Part shown: in pieces, positions 30,567-42,263 of the stretch
How positions within the stretch are numbered: the stretch's first letter is position 1
How the letters are laid out: the number at the start of each line of letters is the position of its first letter
Assembly: GCA_016946835.1 (NCBI GenBank)
Contig: JACVTC010000094.1
Span: 667,501-731,500 of the forward strand
DNA: 64,000 nucleotides
Reading direction: 5' to 3'
Source of the DNA: Neocallimastix lanati (nom. inval.)
Lineage: Eukaryota > Neocallimastigomycota > Neocallimastigomycetes > Neocallimastigales > Neocallimastigaceae
Translations under genes and position numbers: made by a program
Notes under the pieces: generated by a model
The model's database searches: none
What the model saw: the letters and a program-made list of their open reading frames with translations, nothing else
Told to the model about the DNA's origin: nothing

Positions 30567-32753
30567 ATGGTTAAAAAGAGAATTTTTAAAACTGGTGATA
30601 GAAAGAAAAAACATGGTAAAAGGAAACCAGTATTTGATACTAAAAAGACTTTCGTAGAATTATTAGATGGTAAGATTTTATATATATAAACATAATAATT
30701 CTTATGTTATCAATATCAAGAGACATAAAATAAATTAAAAAAAAAAAAAAAAAAAGGATCCATTGAAATCATTATATTAATTATTATATACTTTTAATAA
30801 TATTATATACCTTTTTATTAAAAATTTTATTGCATATATATAGAGGCTGTTAAACAAGAAGAAAAAGGTAAACTTTATCAATCTAAATTAAAAATTATAA
30901 TAAAATATAAAATTATAATAAAATATAAAACTATAATAAGAATAAATAGTAATAAAATAATATATCAATAAAAAATAATAAATATAAATAGGTGAAAGAT
31001 ATGGAAGTGGAAATAAAGCTAGAAAATATTATGAAACCGCTTGTGATTTTTATGAAAGAGCACATAAAAAGGATGAAAAAGATTTTTCTTGTATATATAA
31101 TTGGTAAATTATGTTTTATAATATATTTTTTAAAAATCGTTATTCTTTTATATAAAAAAACAAAGATAAAAATAATAAAATATAATTATTTGTTATAAAG
31201 TTTATAATAATAAATTAAATATTGTATTATAATTTATTTATTATTATATATAATATATATAAATTAATCATAAATATATATATATAAATAAAAAAAGGGC
31301 TAGAGTGACGTATATTTTAGCTACATTTACAAATCCTGCTTATAATACACAAAAGAGATTAGATTTATTACAGTTATCCATTGATCGTTTTAAAAGGGCT
31401 TTAGCCATAGATCCATATGCATTAGATGCTATGTTTAATTTAAAACAAGCATTATCAAATTTTGGTGAAATATGTTTAGATGAAATTTCAAATCAAGCAG
31501 CACTTTCCTTATATAGAGAAGCTTGTGAATTAGGTGAAAAGCTTTTTAAATTGCAAGAAGAAGTTTATATTAGAGAAGAAAATGAAAATAAACAAAACAT
31601 AAAAAGCAATGAAGAAAAGAGAACCGATCAAAATTTAAAAAACAACAAGACGAGTGAAATGGATATTGAAAACAATGATAATAGCCTTAATAGTGAGAAA
31701 GAAAAAAGTAAAGACAATACAATTATGGAAAAAGAAGAAGTTTATTGTGAAAAAGGTGAAAATGTTACTGTAAATACATTAATCGAAACTTTAACTACCA
31801 ACGCTGAAGATTTAAACAATGTTTCTTCCCTAACCTTTGATATCGAAGAATCCAACATTCTATTCAACCGAGCTATAGAATCATTACAAAAAGCAGAAAA
31901 TCTAGTACAGATTTATCAGGAAGAATTAAAGAATAAAAATAAGGATAACAAAAATGCCATTAATAAAAATAATAATAATAATAATACTAATGATGATGAT
32001 GATGATGAAGAAAACATAGTAGTTGAAGTAGATTTAAATATTATAGATTCAACATATGCTACAATTCTTTCTAGTAGAGGTGAACATCTTTTCAATTCTA
32101 TGAATATTTTTGATGCTATATTCTTTGAAAAAGCACTAGAACATCAAACTAAGGTTATTCAACGTATTATTCCTGAAAAAAGTAATTCCTTAGTCATTTA
32201 TCATCAGAAAGCTAAAGAATTATGTAATAAGGGAGACATTCTCTGTACTTTTGGAGAAATATTAATAAAAAACGGTGAAAGTGTTGATGAATTTTCACCA
32301 AGTCAAGAAATGTATCGTGAAGCATTATCCATATATGAAAAAGCACTTACCTATGAAGAATCTAACAATTCAATCCTCTGTAAAATTGGTGATATGAAAT
32401 TAATATTAGCAAGAAATTATCTTTTACTTTCTCAACAAAAATTCGATGATGCCTATCAATCCATGTTGAAACTTATTCGTCAAGGTTTAGATATCTATAA
32501 AATAGCTATTAAAAATAGTATTAGTAGCTATGAGCAACAACCTCTTGATCCAGAAATTTATCTTCGTATTGCTAAAGGTCTTTCCTATTATGATGATTTA
32601 ACAGTTCAATGTCAAAAAATGCTTCAAAAATTTATTCAGGTGGGAGGTAGTCTTGAAATTCTAGAAAATGATTATCAACTTGTTAATTTTGATTTTTCTG
32701 ATGATATAAAAAATGTTTCTTGGTTTAATGAAATAATGAGTCAATTAGAATAA
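30567..32753 (+). CDS. TPR-like helical-repeat protein with basic N-terminus
   Basis: Four exons (30567-30669, 30844-30867, 30992-31103, 31298-32753) join to 564 residues with matching phases; exon 2 is only 24 nt. The N-terminus is strongly basic (KKRIFKTGDRKKKHGKRK), likely a nuclear or nucleolar signal. Helical repeats follow: ARKYYETACDFYERAHKKDE with CIYNWARVTYILA, then QLSIDRFKRALAIDPYALDA, and later IESLQKAENL, MYREALSIYEKALTYEE and DDAYQSMLKLIRQGLDIYK. The pattern A-x3-A/F-P at repeat junctions is TPR-like. A Lys/Glu/Asn-rich linker (about residues 150-200) and a second Asn/Asp run (about 300) are disordered insertions. The overall build resembles fungal TPR proteins such as Nro1/Ett1, but I cannot assign it firmly. 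Start is the first ATG, in an A-rich leader. Confidence 0.85.
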
Positions 32754-33415
32754 TTTATCATCACATATTAATATATATATGAAGTTTTTTTTTTTTATTT
32801 TATTTTTTTAATCCATATATTATAGAATGTATTTATTTATTTAAGTTATATAGTGACACCTTATGGTGAATAGAAAAGAAAGGAAAAAATTTTTATTTAA
32901 TAATAATAGTTCCTTATTAAATTTTTTTCTCTAAAAATGAGATGTTTGACCATTACAAGAGTTTTTTTTTTTATTTTAAATTATTAACATCTAAATTTAT
33001 TTTAATTATCAATAAATTATTTGGGTTAATTGTTTTTTATTTTATTTATTTTTCTATCAAGTGATAATGTATAATTAATGAAAAGATGTCATCATCTTTA
33101 TATAATCTCAATAGATTGAAAATAATAACATTTTTGATTAAATAAAAATTAAAATATTAATTAAAAAATTTTTATTCAACTTTATTATTATTATTATTAT
33201 TATTATTATTTTTAAATTATCATTTCATATTTAAATAATTTGAACCTTATTTTTGTTATAAAATCTTTTTATTTTATTTTTTTTAAAATTAATAATTTTA
33301 TTTAACTCATTTGATTCATTTTTTTTTGTTGTTCTATCATAAAGTTATTATGACAAAAATTTTATTTAATAAATTAAAACGTAATCTACAGTTAATATAT
33401 ATAAGATTCCTCTGA
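32754..33415. other. AT-rich spacer
   Basis: Featureless A/T-rich DNA with poly-T runs between the TPR-like gene and the LINE cluster. The join to LINE copy A is near 33416; no target-site duplication could be recognised by eye. Confidence 0.55.
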
Positions 33416-34202
33416 GAAACAATGGATAAGTCATTGGTTAATTGATTGTCCATTTTTCAATCATATTCATAGTAAAGTTAATGATAAAATTTTATTTTTA
33501 TATAATGCTTTTTACCGTGGCAACCTAACAAATGATATAATTAATAGTAATAATGATAATAGTAATAGAAATAATAGTAATAGTAACAATAGTTATAGTT
33601 TTTGAAGATTATATCAATCATTATATATACTTGTTCCTTCTTGGTGGGACTTTAGTTTTAAATGAGCTACATTTCGATAGTGGGGAACAGAGACAATTAA
33701 ATGAACTTTTCAAAGGTTCATCTGAGTCACCTGTTCCAAAAATTGTGGGCTTATTAACAAGTGCAATACCTATCATAAGTAGTTCGTTTGAGCTATTATT
33801 TGATAGGTATTGCAAAATACCAAACTTATCCAAGAGCGTCGACGTCGTACTGATAAGGCATAATGATAATACAGGATCAGCATCTATTTCTACGAAGGAT
33901 GAATCTTGCCCTAGTAGTTCAATAAATGATGAATCCGGGGAGAGTTTAGTGGACACCACACTATCTATTTTAAAGATGTTACTTCCCGGTTTTATTTCTT
34001 TTTTATTTGTTAGGAAGGGAAAAATGCCCGCATAGTACAACTTGCGGAAATACATAGTATTTTCGAGCTTTTTTATTTTTTTTATTTTTTAATTTTTTAT
34101 TTTTAATTTCAAATGTACTTTTCACCTACATGTATTTTTTAAAATAAAATTTAATAAAGTTTTGGAAGTGTATTCTCTTCCCTGTCTATAAAAAAAAAAA
34201 AA
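33416..34202 (+). mobile_element. LINE copy A (3' end, with poly(A) tail)
   Basis: Begins inside the ORF2 3' part with ACAATGGATAAGTCATTGG, which equals 34850-34864 of copy B. The frame reads QWISHWLIDCPFFNHIHSK then an Asn/Ser stretch, with a 1-nt frameshift near 33601. It continues as YLFLLGGTLVLNELHF... to a TAG at 34033-34035 (about 160 codons). The 3' UTR has AATAAA at 34153 and an A tail ending at 34202. Beyond the shared FLLGG motif the C-terminal part differs from copies B and C, so it belongs to a related subfamily. It is the subfamily of the fossil at 6233-6572. Confidence 0.8.
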
Positions 34203-34996
34203 TCTTTCAAATTCCAAAATTCCTATTCCATTTAAGAAGATTATTATTAACTTCTATGTACTTAGTAAAGTCTCTTACTTTGCACCTTTACTTGGTTCAA
34301 ATAAAGCGAGAACAAATAATACTCAGAAATTAATTAATAAAGGATTAAGATGGGTTGCAAGTTTTCAAAAAGCCAAATCTTTTATCAATGTATATTCTAT
34401 TTCAAAAGATTTAAATATTCCTCCATTGTCAGCTAAGTGTGCTTTGTCTCAAGTCAAATGTTTTGATAAATGGAAAGATTCAAATTGTATTATTTCCTAT
34501 TTAGTTAATAGTATTCCAAAATCTAGAAAATATACATGGACAAAAGAAAGTAGAACTCTTAAACGTAAACTAGAGAAAAGAGGTAATAACAATAATAAAA
34601 TCAAGGATTTTTATTGGAAAAGAGATATGAAAATCAATTCTATAAAAGCTGAGTTTTATGACAAAAACAAATTCGAAGAAACATCAAAATTTATTAAACT
34701 TTGTTATGAATATCCTGATCTTTCATATGGTTTCTCTTGGCTATTGAGAGCACGAAGCGGATATAGATTAGATGCTAGAATTGCTAAAGCTGCAAAAATA
34801 ATAGATCAAATGTGTTCTAATTTTTGTCCATGTTGTAAAAGTAATAAACAATGGATAAGTCATTAGTTAATTGATTGTCCATTTTTCAATCATATTCGTA
34901 GTAAAGTTAATGATAAAATTTTATTTTTATATAATGCTTTCCACAGTGGTAACCTAACAAATGATATTGTTAATAGTAATTATGATTACAGCAACA

Positions 34997-35086
<90 letters not shown>

Positions 35087-35758
35087 GGAATAGTAATAAT
35101 AGAAATAGTAATAATAGTAATAGTAATATTAGTTTTAGTAATATTAGTATTAGTATTATTAGTAATATTAGTAATAGTATTGAAAATAATGTGTATGTTG
35201 ATTCTAGTGTGTGTGAAAAAGTGTTTAATTTCCTTCTTGGAGGTCGAAGTATTAGTAACAGTACAAGGGAATGGGAGGATCTATTTAAGTGACAGATGAA
35301 ATCAGGTGCTTATTCTGATACACTGTTCTTGGTGGTTACTGCGGCACTTCTCCAATCGATTATACCTATTGCTATTGGCCAGCAATGGTCTTTGTTCAAT
35401 AGGTTCAAATCGAATCGTACTACTACTACCAAGAGCGTCAATGCTGAAGAAACAGTAAGACAGGCCAGCAGGGCTAGCGCAACCAATGAAGATCATAATT
35501 TTGTATCTTAAAATGATGATTAACATTGCGAAGTCAAAATTAATTATTATACTTTAGTATAATAATGCCCTTGTGAAGTCTTACAAATATTAATTAAATG
35601 AAACTAGAATATATTATACCATTATTTTATTTTATTTTGTGTTTTATTTTTTGTTTATTTTTTTATCTTTTTTTATTATTTTATTACATGTATTTTATCA
35701 AATATTTAATTAATAAAGATGAAACAAGTTTGCTGCCGTTAAAAAAAAAAAAAAAAAA
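34203..35758 (+). mobile_element. LINE copy B (5'-truncated, with poly(A) tail)
   Basis: Starts directly after the poly(A) of copy A. The open frame enters at FKIPIPFKKIIINFYVLSK and aligns with the region after the reverse transcriptase domain in copy C. It continues through LSAKCALSQVKCFDKWK, RARSGYRLDARIAKAAKII and a CPCC zinc-knuckle start. In-frame stops are TAG at about 34864 (TGG in copy A) and TGA at about 35290. A long AAT run encodes poly-Asn (34999-35085). The C-terminus is TKSVNAEETVRQASRASATNE, stop at 35509-35511, close to that of copy C. The 3' UTR has AATAAAG (35713) and ends TGCTGCCGTT plus A18 at 35741-35758. Confidence 0.85.
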
Positions 35759-38617
35759 TTCCAATGAATTTGCTAAAATAGTTGACTCATATAACAGACT
35801 TTGTGAATCAATTCATAAAAAATGTAATGAATTTAGGAAAAAAGAATATTTATATTGGATTAAATTTGATGTTCGTTAGCTCTCAAAAAGGATAGTAGGA
35901 AAGCATGGAAATGGGTTAAAAAGAATGCAAAAATAAGTAATCAATTTTTCAGGGTCTCTCATCCTATTAAAAATTATAATAATGAACTTGTTTCTTCTAC
36001 AGATGAAAAATTAAAAGTTTGGCATTCTCATTATAAATTCTTAGGGTCAGATTCTTCAGGTCATAGTCTTTCTAAAGATTACTAGATTCTGATGCACTAA
36101 GGAATTTGGGAAGACCAAGGCAACAAGAATGGGATATTAACCAAGGCATTAGCGATGAAGAAATTTGCAAAGCTATCTCCTCCACTCCTAACTTTAAAGC
36201 TTGTGGTCCTGATGGTATTCCAATGGAATTCTTCAAAGCTTTGATTCCTTGTAAAGATGATTCAGAAGGATCAAGTGATAATAATAGTAATATTTCATCT
36301 GGCTTTAAATGTCTCAAAGCCTTAATCAATCGTATTTGTAATGGTGATTTCCCAAAATCATGGAATAACACATCAATAGTTTCTATTCATAAAAAGGGCA
36401 ATCTATCAGATTGTAACAACTATCGTGGCATCTCTCTTATTAATAATGGATTAAAAACTATTGCAAAAATCATAGCTAATAGAATCTCTAAATATGGAAT
36501 TGATGAAGGTTTTATAAGACCTGAACAATTTGAATTTCGTAATCGAGAGGAATGTATAAGTCTTTACACTACATTAAGAATTATATGTCAGAGAAGGAAA
36601 TTTGAAAATAATGATACTTACCTTGCTTTTTTGGATCTTAAAAAAGCGTATGACTCAGTGCACATATATAATGTATTAATGAAGATTCATCACTTAGGTA
36701 TTAGAGGTAAGTGCTATAATTTTATTGAAAATTTATACTTATCTTCCAAGGCTTGTGTAAGAGTTGATGGACAATTATCGGAATCGTTTAATATTAAGAA
36801 AGGAGTTCGTCAAGGTTGTCCCCTCTCACCAATTTTGTTTAACTTGTTCATTAGTGATATTTTTAATAATTGTAATAAATATGGCATCTCTATTGGTGAA
36901 AAACGTTGTTGTGGAGGTCTTTTTGCAGATGACATTGTATTATGTGCTCCAACAAGATCCCAACTTAAGAAATTGTTAAAGTTTGCTAGTAAATGGGCTA
37001 GAAATAATGAAATGCAATTTGGTATTAATAAATGTGCCAGTTTAGTAGTACGAGGGGAAGTTTCAAAATTTCTTTATAATAGTAATCCTACCTTCTATCT
37101 TTCAACTCAAGAGTTACCTAAAACGAATTGCTATACTTACCTAGGTGAACCATATTCAAATGATTTAGAATTGAAACCGATCATACAACGAATGAATAAT
37201 AAAGTTAGAAATGCACTTTATTCCATAAAAGGATTTTTTAAGAACCCTCATATTCCTATCCCTTATAAAAGAATGTTATTTTCAGCTATAGTAATTGGAC
37301 AAGTTTCATATTATGCACCTCTACTTGGATCTAACAAAAATAGAACGAGAAGTACACAGACATTAGTTAACTCAGGATTATACTGGATTGAAGGATTTTC
37401 CAAAGGGAATAGCTTTACTTCCCTTTATTGTGTTTCTAAAGAACTTAACGTTCCTCCTCTTTCGGCGAAATGCGCAATTGCTCAGGTAAGGTGTTTTAAA
37501 AAATGGAAAAACTCGAAATGTATTATCTCTGATTTACTTAGAGATATATCTCGTTGTAGACGTCATGCATGGGATAAAGAAAGTAAAATTTTAGCAGACA
37601 AATTAAGTTAATTTCCATCAAAAAAAGCTATTTTAAACTTTTACTGGGATAGAGACATGGCAGGAAAATCAATCAAAGCTAAGGCTTATAAAAATAATAA
37701 TTTTGAGAAAACTAGAGAGTATCTTAAAGCTAAATTATAAATATCCTGAATTTAGCATTGGTTTCCGATGGGTAATTCGCGCCAGATGTGGATATAAATT
37801 CGATGCTCGTGTTGCCAAAGCCGCCAAAATGATTGAAGAGAACTGTCCTGAAAGGTGTCCTTGTTGTTATAGAAAAAATAGTAATCCTCGATTGGAACAT
37901 TGGTTTTCTAAATGCTATCTTTTCCGTGAATTTCGAATGAAATATTTTAAGGATTTTGATATTCTTTATGAAATATTTTATATTATTTCTAAATATTGTC
38001 CAATATCTAATAGTAATGTAGACACTGTTATCACAGATATGAATAATATAGAACAAAGTTTTGATTCTGATAGTAGTAACGAAGTGTATAATACTAATAA
38101 TATTAACAATAGAAATAATATCGTTAATAATAGTAGAAATAGTGATAGTGAAAATAGAAATACTAATATTAGTGATAGTGAAAATTGTAATATCGTTACT
38201 TCTAATTTAGTGAATAGTTCACTTGGTGAAAATCGTGGTAATTTAAGTAATTTTCTGAATAATGAGTGTGTAAATATATATGTGACGTGGTACCGATTTT
38301 ATAACTTTCTTCTTGGTGGAAGAGATGCAGATATAATAGATTTAAATTACAAAAAGGAATGGAATATTTTGTTTAAGAACCATATTATTTCTGGTGATTA
38401 TTCAAAAACGCCGTTCTTGGTGCGATCTGCGGCTCTCTTAACAGAAATTATGTCTCGGGCTAGTACTCGGCAAGGGTTACTATTCCGAAAGTATAAGCGC
38501 AAACTAACCAGGAGCGTCAACGCTGAAAATGCAGTAAGACAGGCTAGTAGGGCCAATGCCTCTGAAGGAGAAGACCATAATTTCTTTCAGATAGTCAATT
38601 CAAACCCTAATCCATAA
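35759..38617 (+). pseudogene. Broken LINE ORF2 (reverse transcriptase) in copy C
   Basis: The longest open piece is 36106-37611 (501 codons). It has RT motifs in order: GPDGIPMEFFK, YRGISLINNGLKTIAKIIANR, LAFLDLKKAYDSVH, KGVRQGCPLSPILFN and the catalytic FADDIVLC. A further piece, 37703-38617, carries RARCGYKFDARVAKAAKM, then CPERCPCCYRKNSNP with HWFSKC, a CCHC-type knuckle, an Asn/Ser linker, FLLGGRDADII and the end RSVNAENAVRQASRANAS. Upstream, EFAKIVDSYNRLCESI and AWKWVKKNAKISNQFF are the region between endonuclease and RT. Breaks: TAG at 35877, a small deletion making TAG near 36084 (copy D keeps the Trp codon), TAA at 37609, and a frameshift near 37735. The RT core itself looks intact. 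Confidence 0.9.
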
Positions 38618-38892
38618 GGAGATGAGGTTCGTTGCCTATGAACTTTTTTCTGAATTTATTTATACACTTATTTTTTGATTATTACTTTTTATTTCACGTT
38701 ACTATTTCTTACTATTTCTTTTATTATTATGTTCAATTGGACAAATAATTTTTTTATTCATTATATTAATTCTGTGTTTTTTTATTTTTTATTAAAATTA
38801 AAAGTATTCATGTATTTTATATAAGAATAAATAAATAAAGATTAAAGTTCGCAATAATTGCGGCTATAAAAAAAAAAAAAAAAAAAAAAAAA
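35759..38892 (+). mobile_element. LINE copy C (most complete; reverse transcriptase, zinc knuckle, poly(A))
   Basis: Starts at the last A of copy B's tail and runs to an A tail ending at 38892. It lacks ORF1 and the endonuclease domain but contains the whole reverse transcriptase, the C-terminal CCHC knuckle and the 3' UTR with AATAAATAAATAAAG. The 3' end (GCAATAATTGCGGCTATA plus A run) is the same kind as in copies B and D. This is a non-LTR retrotransposon that inserts by target-primed reverse transcription; that mechanism is family knowledge. Confidence 0.9.
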
Positions 38893-39289
38893 CTGATGGG
38901 AATCTTTTTATAGTCTTTCACTAATAACATTTTATTTACATCTCCATTTTAACTAAAATATGATTATTCAACAGAAAATCATTACATTACACCGTGTTTT
39001 TATGATCGATTAGAAAAATAAAAATTCAAAGATAAAAAAAAAGAGAAATTATTCATCATAACAAAATATACAAGTGGTTTATTTTATTTAAATAATTATC
39101 AAATACACAAAAAGAAAAAACCTCATATTATTTTAACTATTTCTTTAATTTTACTTTATTTATTTTTTTTTTATATTTTATATTTTAAATTTATATTTTT
39201 TTAGTTTTTAGAATTCTAGTTTATATTAGTTTCATTTTTATCAATTTGTAATTTATAGTTTATTACGGAAAAATTTTTTTAAGGAAGTT
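38893..39289. other. AT-rich spacer between LINE fragments
   Basis: About 400 bp of A/T-rich DNA without coding content between the tail of copy C and the 5' LINE fragment. Confidence 0.55.
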
Positions 39290-39840
39290 CTCGCTGTTAT
39301 GGAACATCTATTGACAATACAAGATTGATTTTTATTCTTGCTTACACTCATGGATCAATGCTGAAATGAAGGAATTTATTCATTCTAGATGCGAAAAAAT
39401 TCAAAGATAATATTTTGTCAGTGAAAATAATTATTAAATTCAATGATTGTTTTTTTAGGATAAAAGTATACACTTCAAGTTTCAACAACCCAAAATTTGA
39501 AAAAATATTTAAAAAAGCAATACCAGGAGTTAAAATTTCATATCATAGATGTTCCAAATGGAATCATAAGGTTACTTTTCAGCATTTAAAATAAAATAAA
39601 ATTTAATATTTAATAATACATCCAATAATACCAACCTAACAAATCTTAGTTCGACCAATTTAATAAATGTTATAAATAGTAATCATGAACTCAATGCTCC
39701 CAATATTCCTAATCGTATTTTTCAACATCCAATTTCACATTCTAACACAGGAAATTTTTCTTTTTGTCTTAGTTGGAATACCAATGGATGGAAGTTTGTG
39801 AAAAGAGATAGGATTGAATACTTCAACACGATTTTCTAAA
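39290..39840 (+). mobile_element. LINE 5' fragment: ORF1-like end and start of endonuclease domain
   Basis: An open stretch reads AKKFKDNILSVKIIIKF...TSSFNNPKFEKIFKKAIPG...YHRCSKWNHKVTF and stops at about 39591. After a spacer a second frame gives PNIPNRIFQHPISHSNT then FSFCLSWNTNGWKFVKRDRI and EYFNTIF, stop near 39838. SWNTNGW matches the N-terminal Asn motif of apurinic-like LINE endonucleases. This is the part missing from copies A-D, so it is probably a 3'-truncated or rearranged piece of the same family; the first frame may be the end of ORF1. Confidence 0.65.
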
Positions 39841-39903
39841 TCATTATTCCTATGCTTTAAGGAAAAAGCATAGGTAATATTACTAATGATGCTAGAATTC
39901 CGG

Positions 39904-40020
39904 GAGAGTTGCATTTCCCCAAATTTCATTTTGCCAGGTTGCATTTCGCTAAGTGGCATAGTATTAAAATGTTGCATTTCCCCAAGTTGCATTTCGCTAG
40001 GTTGTATTTCGACAAGTGGA
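39904..40020. repeat. 15-bp minisatellite, GTTGCATTTCGCCAA type
   Basis: Degenerate 15-bp units (GTTGCATTTC followed by CCC or GCT and AAG/AGG) occur at about 39909, 39924, 39939, 39972, 39987 and 40002. The minus strand is open across them and reads as a five-residue Met-Gln repeat (GEMQL / SEMQP). It is far richer in G and C than anything around it. Confidence 0.75.
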
Positions 40021-40179
40021 GTATTGATATAAATAAATGAATAAATAAATAAATATTAATTCAAAATAATTTTTTTTTAAAATTGTTTTTATGCGATATT
40101 AATAATATTTAATTTTATTTATTTATTTATTTAATAATTTTCAATTTGGAGAAATGCTACATTTTTTTTAATACGCAAC

Positions 40180-41612
40180 ATGCTTTGGATCGGATTCATC
40201 AGGTCATAGCCTTTCTAAAAACTACTGGAACGATTTTGATGCACTTGGGAATTTGAGAACTCCAAGGTAATAAGAATTGGAAATTAACCAAGATACTAGC
40301 GATGAAGAAATTAACGAGGCAATCTCCTCTTCCCCTAACTTTAAAGCTTGTGGTCCTGATGGTATTCCAAAGGAATTCTTCAAATCTTTGATTTCTGGTA
40401 AAAATGATTCAAATAAATCTAGTGAAAATAATAGTAATAATTTCATCTGGCTTTAAATGTCTCAAAGTCTTCATCAATCGTATTTGGAATGGTGATTTCT
40501 CAAAATCATGGAATAACGTATTGATAGTTTCTATTCATATAAAGGACGATCCATCAGATTGTAATAACTATCGTGTAATCTCTCCTATCAATAATGGATT
40601 AAAAATTATGGCAAAAATCATCGCTAATAGAATCTCTAAATATGGAATTGATAATGGATTTATAATACCTGAACAATGTGGATTTCGTAACCGAAAAGAA
40701 CGTATAAGTCTTTACACTACATTAATAATTATATGTCAGAGATGAAAATTTGAAAATAAAGATACTTACCTTGCTTTTTTGGACCTTAAAAAGGCTTATG
40801 ACTCAGTTCCTATATATAATGTATTAATGAAGATTCATCACTTAGGTATTAGAGGTAAATACAATTAAATTTATTGAAAACTTATACTTATCTTCCAAGG
40901 CTTGTGTAAGGATTGTTAGACAATTATTAGAATTTAGAATCATTTAGTATTAAGAAAGGTGTTCGTCAAGGTTGTCTCCTCTCATCAATTTTATTTAATT
41001 TGCTCATTAATGATATTTTTAATAATTTTGATAAATATGTAAATTTTGATTAGTGTGATAAAACGCTATTGTGGAAGTTTCCTCGTAGATGATAATTGTG
41101 TTATGTGGTTCAACAAGATCTCATCTTGAAAAATTGTTAAAAGTTTTCCAGTAAGTGGGATAGAAATAATGAAGAATGAATAATAAAGTTAGAAAAGCAC
41201 TTTATTCCATAAAAGGATTTCTTAAGAATCCTTATATTCCTATTCCTTATAAACGAATGTTATTTTCAGCTATAGAAATTGGGCAAGTTTCATATTACGT
41301 ACCTCTACTTGGATCGAATAAAGAAAGAAGGAGAAGTGCACAGACACTAGTTAATTCAGGATTATACTGGATTGAAGGATTTTCTAATGGAAATAACTTT
41401 ACTTCCTTTTATTATCAAGTATAGATTCTGATAGTAGTAACGAAGTATATAATATTAATAATAATTACAATAGAAATAATATTGTTATATTTTAATTGGA
41501 CAAATAAATAATTTATTTTTTTTTTTTAAAAAATATTCATGTAATTATTAAATGAATAAATAAATAAAGTTTAAATTTTTCAATAATTACTGCCGTAAAA
41601 AAAAAAAAAAAA
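40180..41612 (+). mobile_element. LINE copy D (internally deleted, with poly(A) tail)
   Basis: Aligns with copy C from SDSSGHSLSK (about 40193) onwards, then through the RT region (ACGPDGIPKEFFK; NGLKIMAKIIANRISKY). It has many stops and frameshifts, and the FADD motif is degraded (around 41085). About 170 bp present in copy C (37012-37188) are missing at 41173. A second deletion joins the region after LYWIEGF directly to the Asp/Ser/Asn linker (about 41417, copy C 37430-38056). A third removes the C-terminus, so the linker runs into the 3' UTR (about 41490). The tail TTACTGCCGT plus A16 ends at 41612. Confidence 0.85.
40404..41424 (+). pseudogene. Broken LINE reverse transcriptase in copy D
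   Basis: Only short open pieces remain: 40404-40745 (113 codons, with NYRVISPINNGLKIMAKII) and 41176-41424 (NNKVRKALYSIKGFLKNPYI to the deletion point). Between them LDLKKAYDSVPIYNVLM can be read around 40780-40830, in another frame. This copy has more disabling changes than copy C and looks older. Confidence 0.8.
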
Positions 41613-42220
41613 GATCATTTACATAAAAATGAACATTTTATATAAGCAAAAAATATATATATATATATATTAATTTACAGAAAAAAAGTAATAGAATTAT
41701 TTTTTTTTTTATTTTTTTTTTTTTTTTTTATTTTATTAATTTTTATTTTTTCTTTAATTTTGATAAAAAAATAACATTAAAAATGATATTAATAAATACA
41801 TATAAGCAATAAATATAAAATAAATAAATAAATATTATAAAATTATAAGGTAAATATAATTCAAAATAAGTAAAATAAAAAAAAATATTATTGAAAATAA
41901 ATTAATATAAAGATATAAAAATTTCATTATTTATCAATTAACAATATATTTTAAAGAAAATAATAAATAATAGCAATAATGATAAAAATAAATAGAATTA
42001 ATGTAAAATTAATATAAATTAAAGGGATAAAAAAAAATATTAATATATATAAATTATTATTATTCAAATAATAATTTTAAGAAAGTAAATAATAATGATA
42101 TATTTTTTTTTTGTTTGTTTTTTTTCATATTTACATATGAATATATATATATATATTTAATACAAAAAATATATTAATATAAAATTTTATAAAAATTTTA
42201 ATAAAAAAAAAAAAATTTAT

Positions 42221-42263
<43 letters not shown>

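Noticed and set aside
33621-34055. 144-codon minus-strand frame in LINE copy A
   Set aside because: Antisense of the LINE C-terminal frame, which has the FLLGG motif shared with the other copies.
36072-36371. Minus-strand frame opposite the reverse transcriptase
   Set aside because: Antisense shadow; the same kind of shadow appears in copy D at 40222-40446, as expected from shared sequence.
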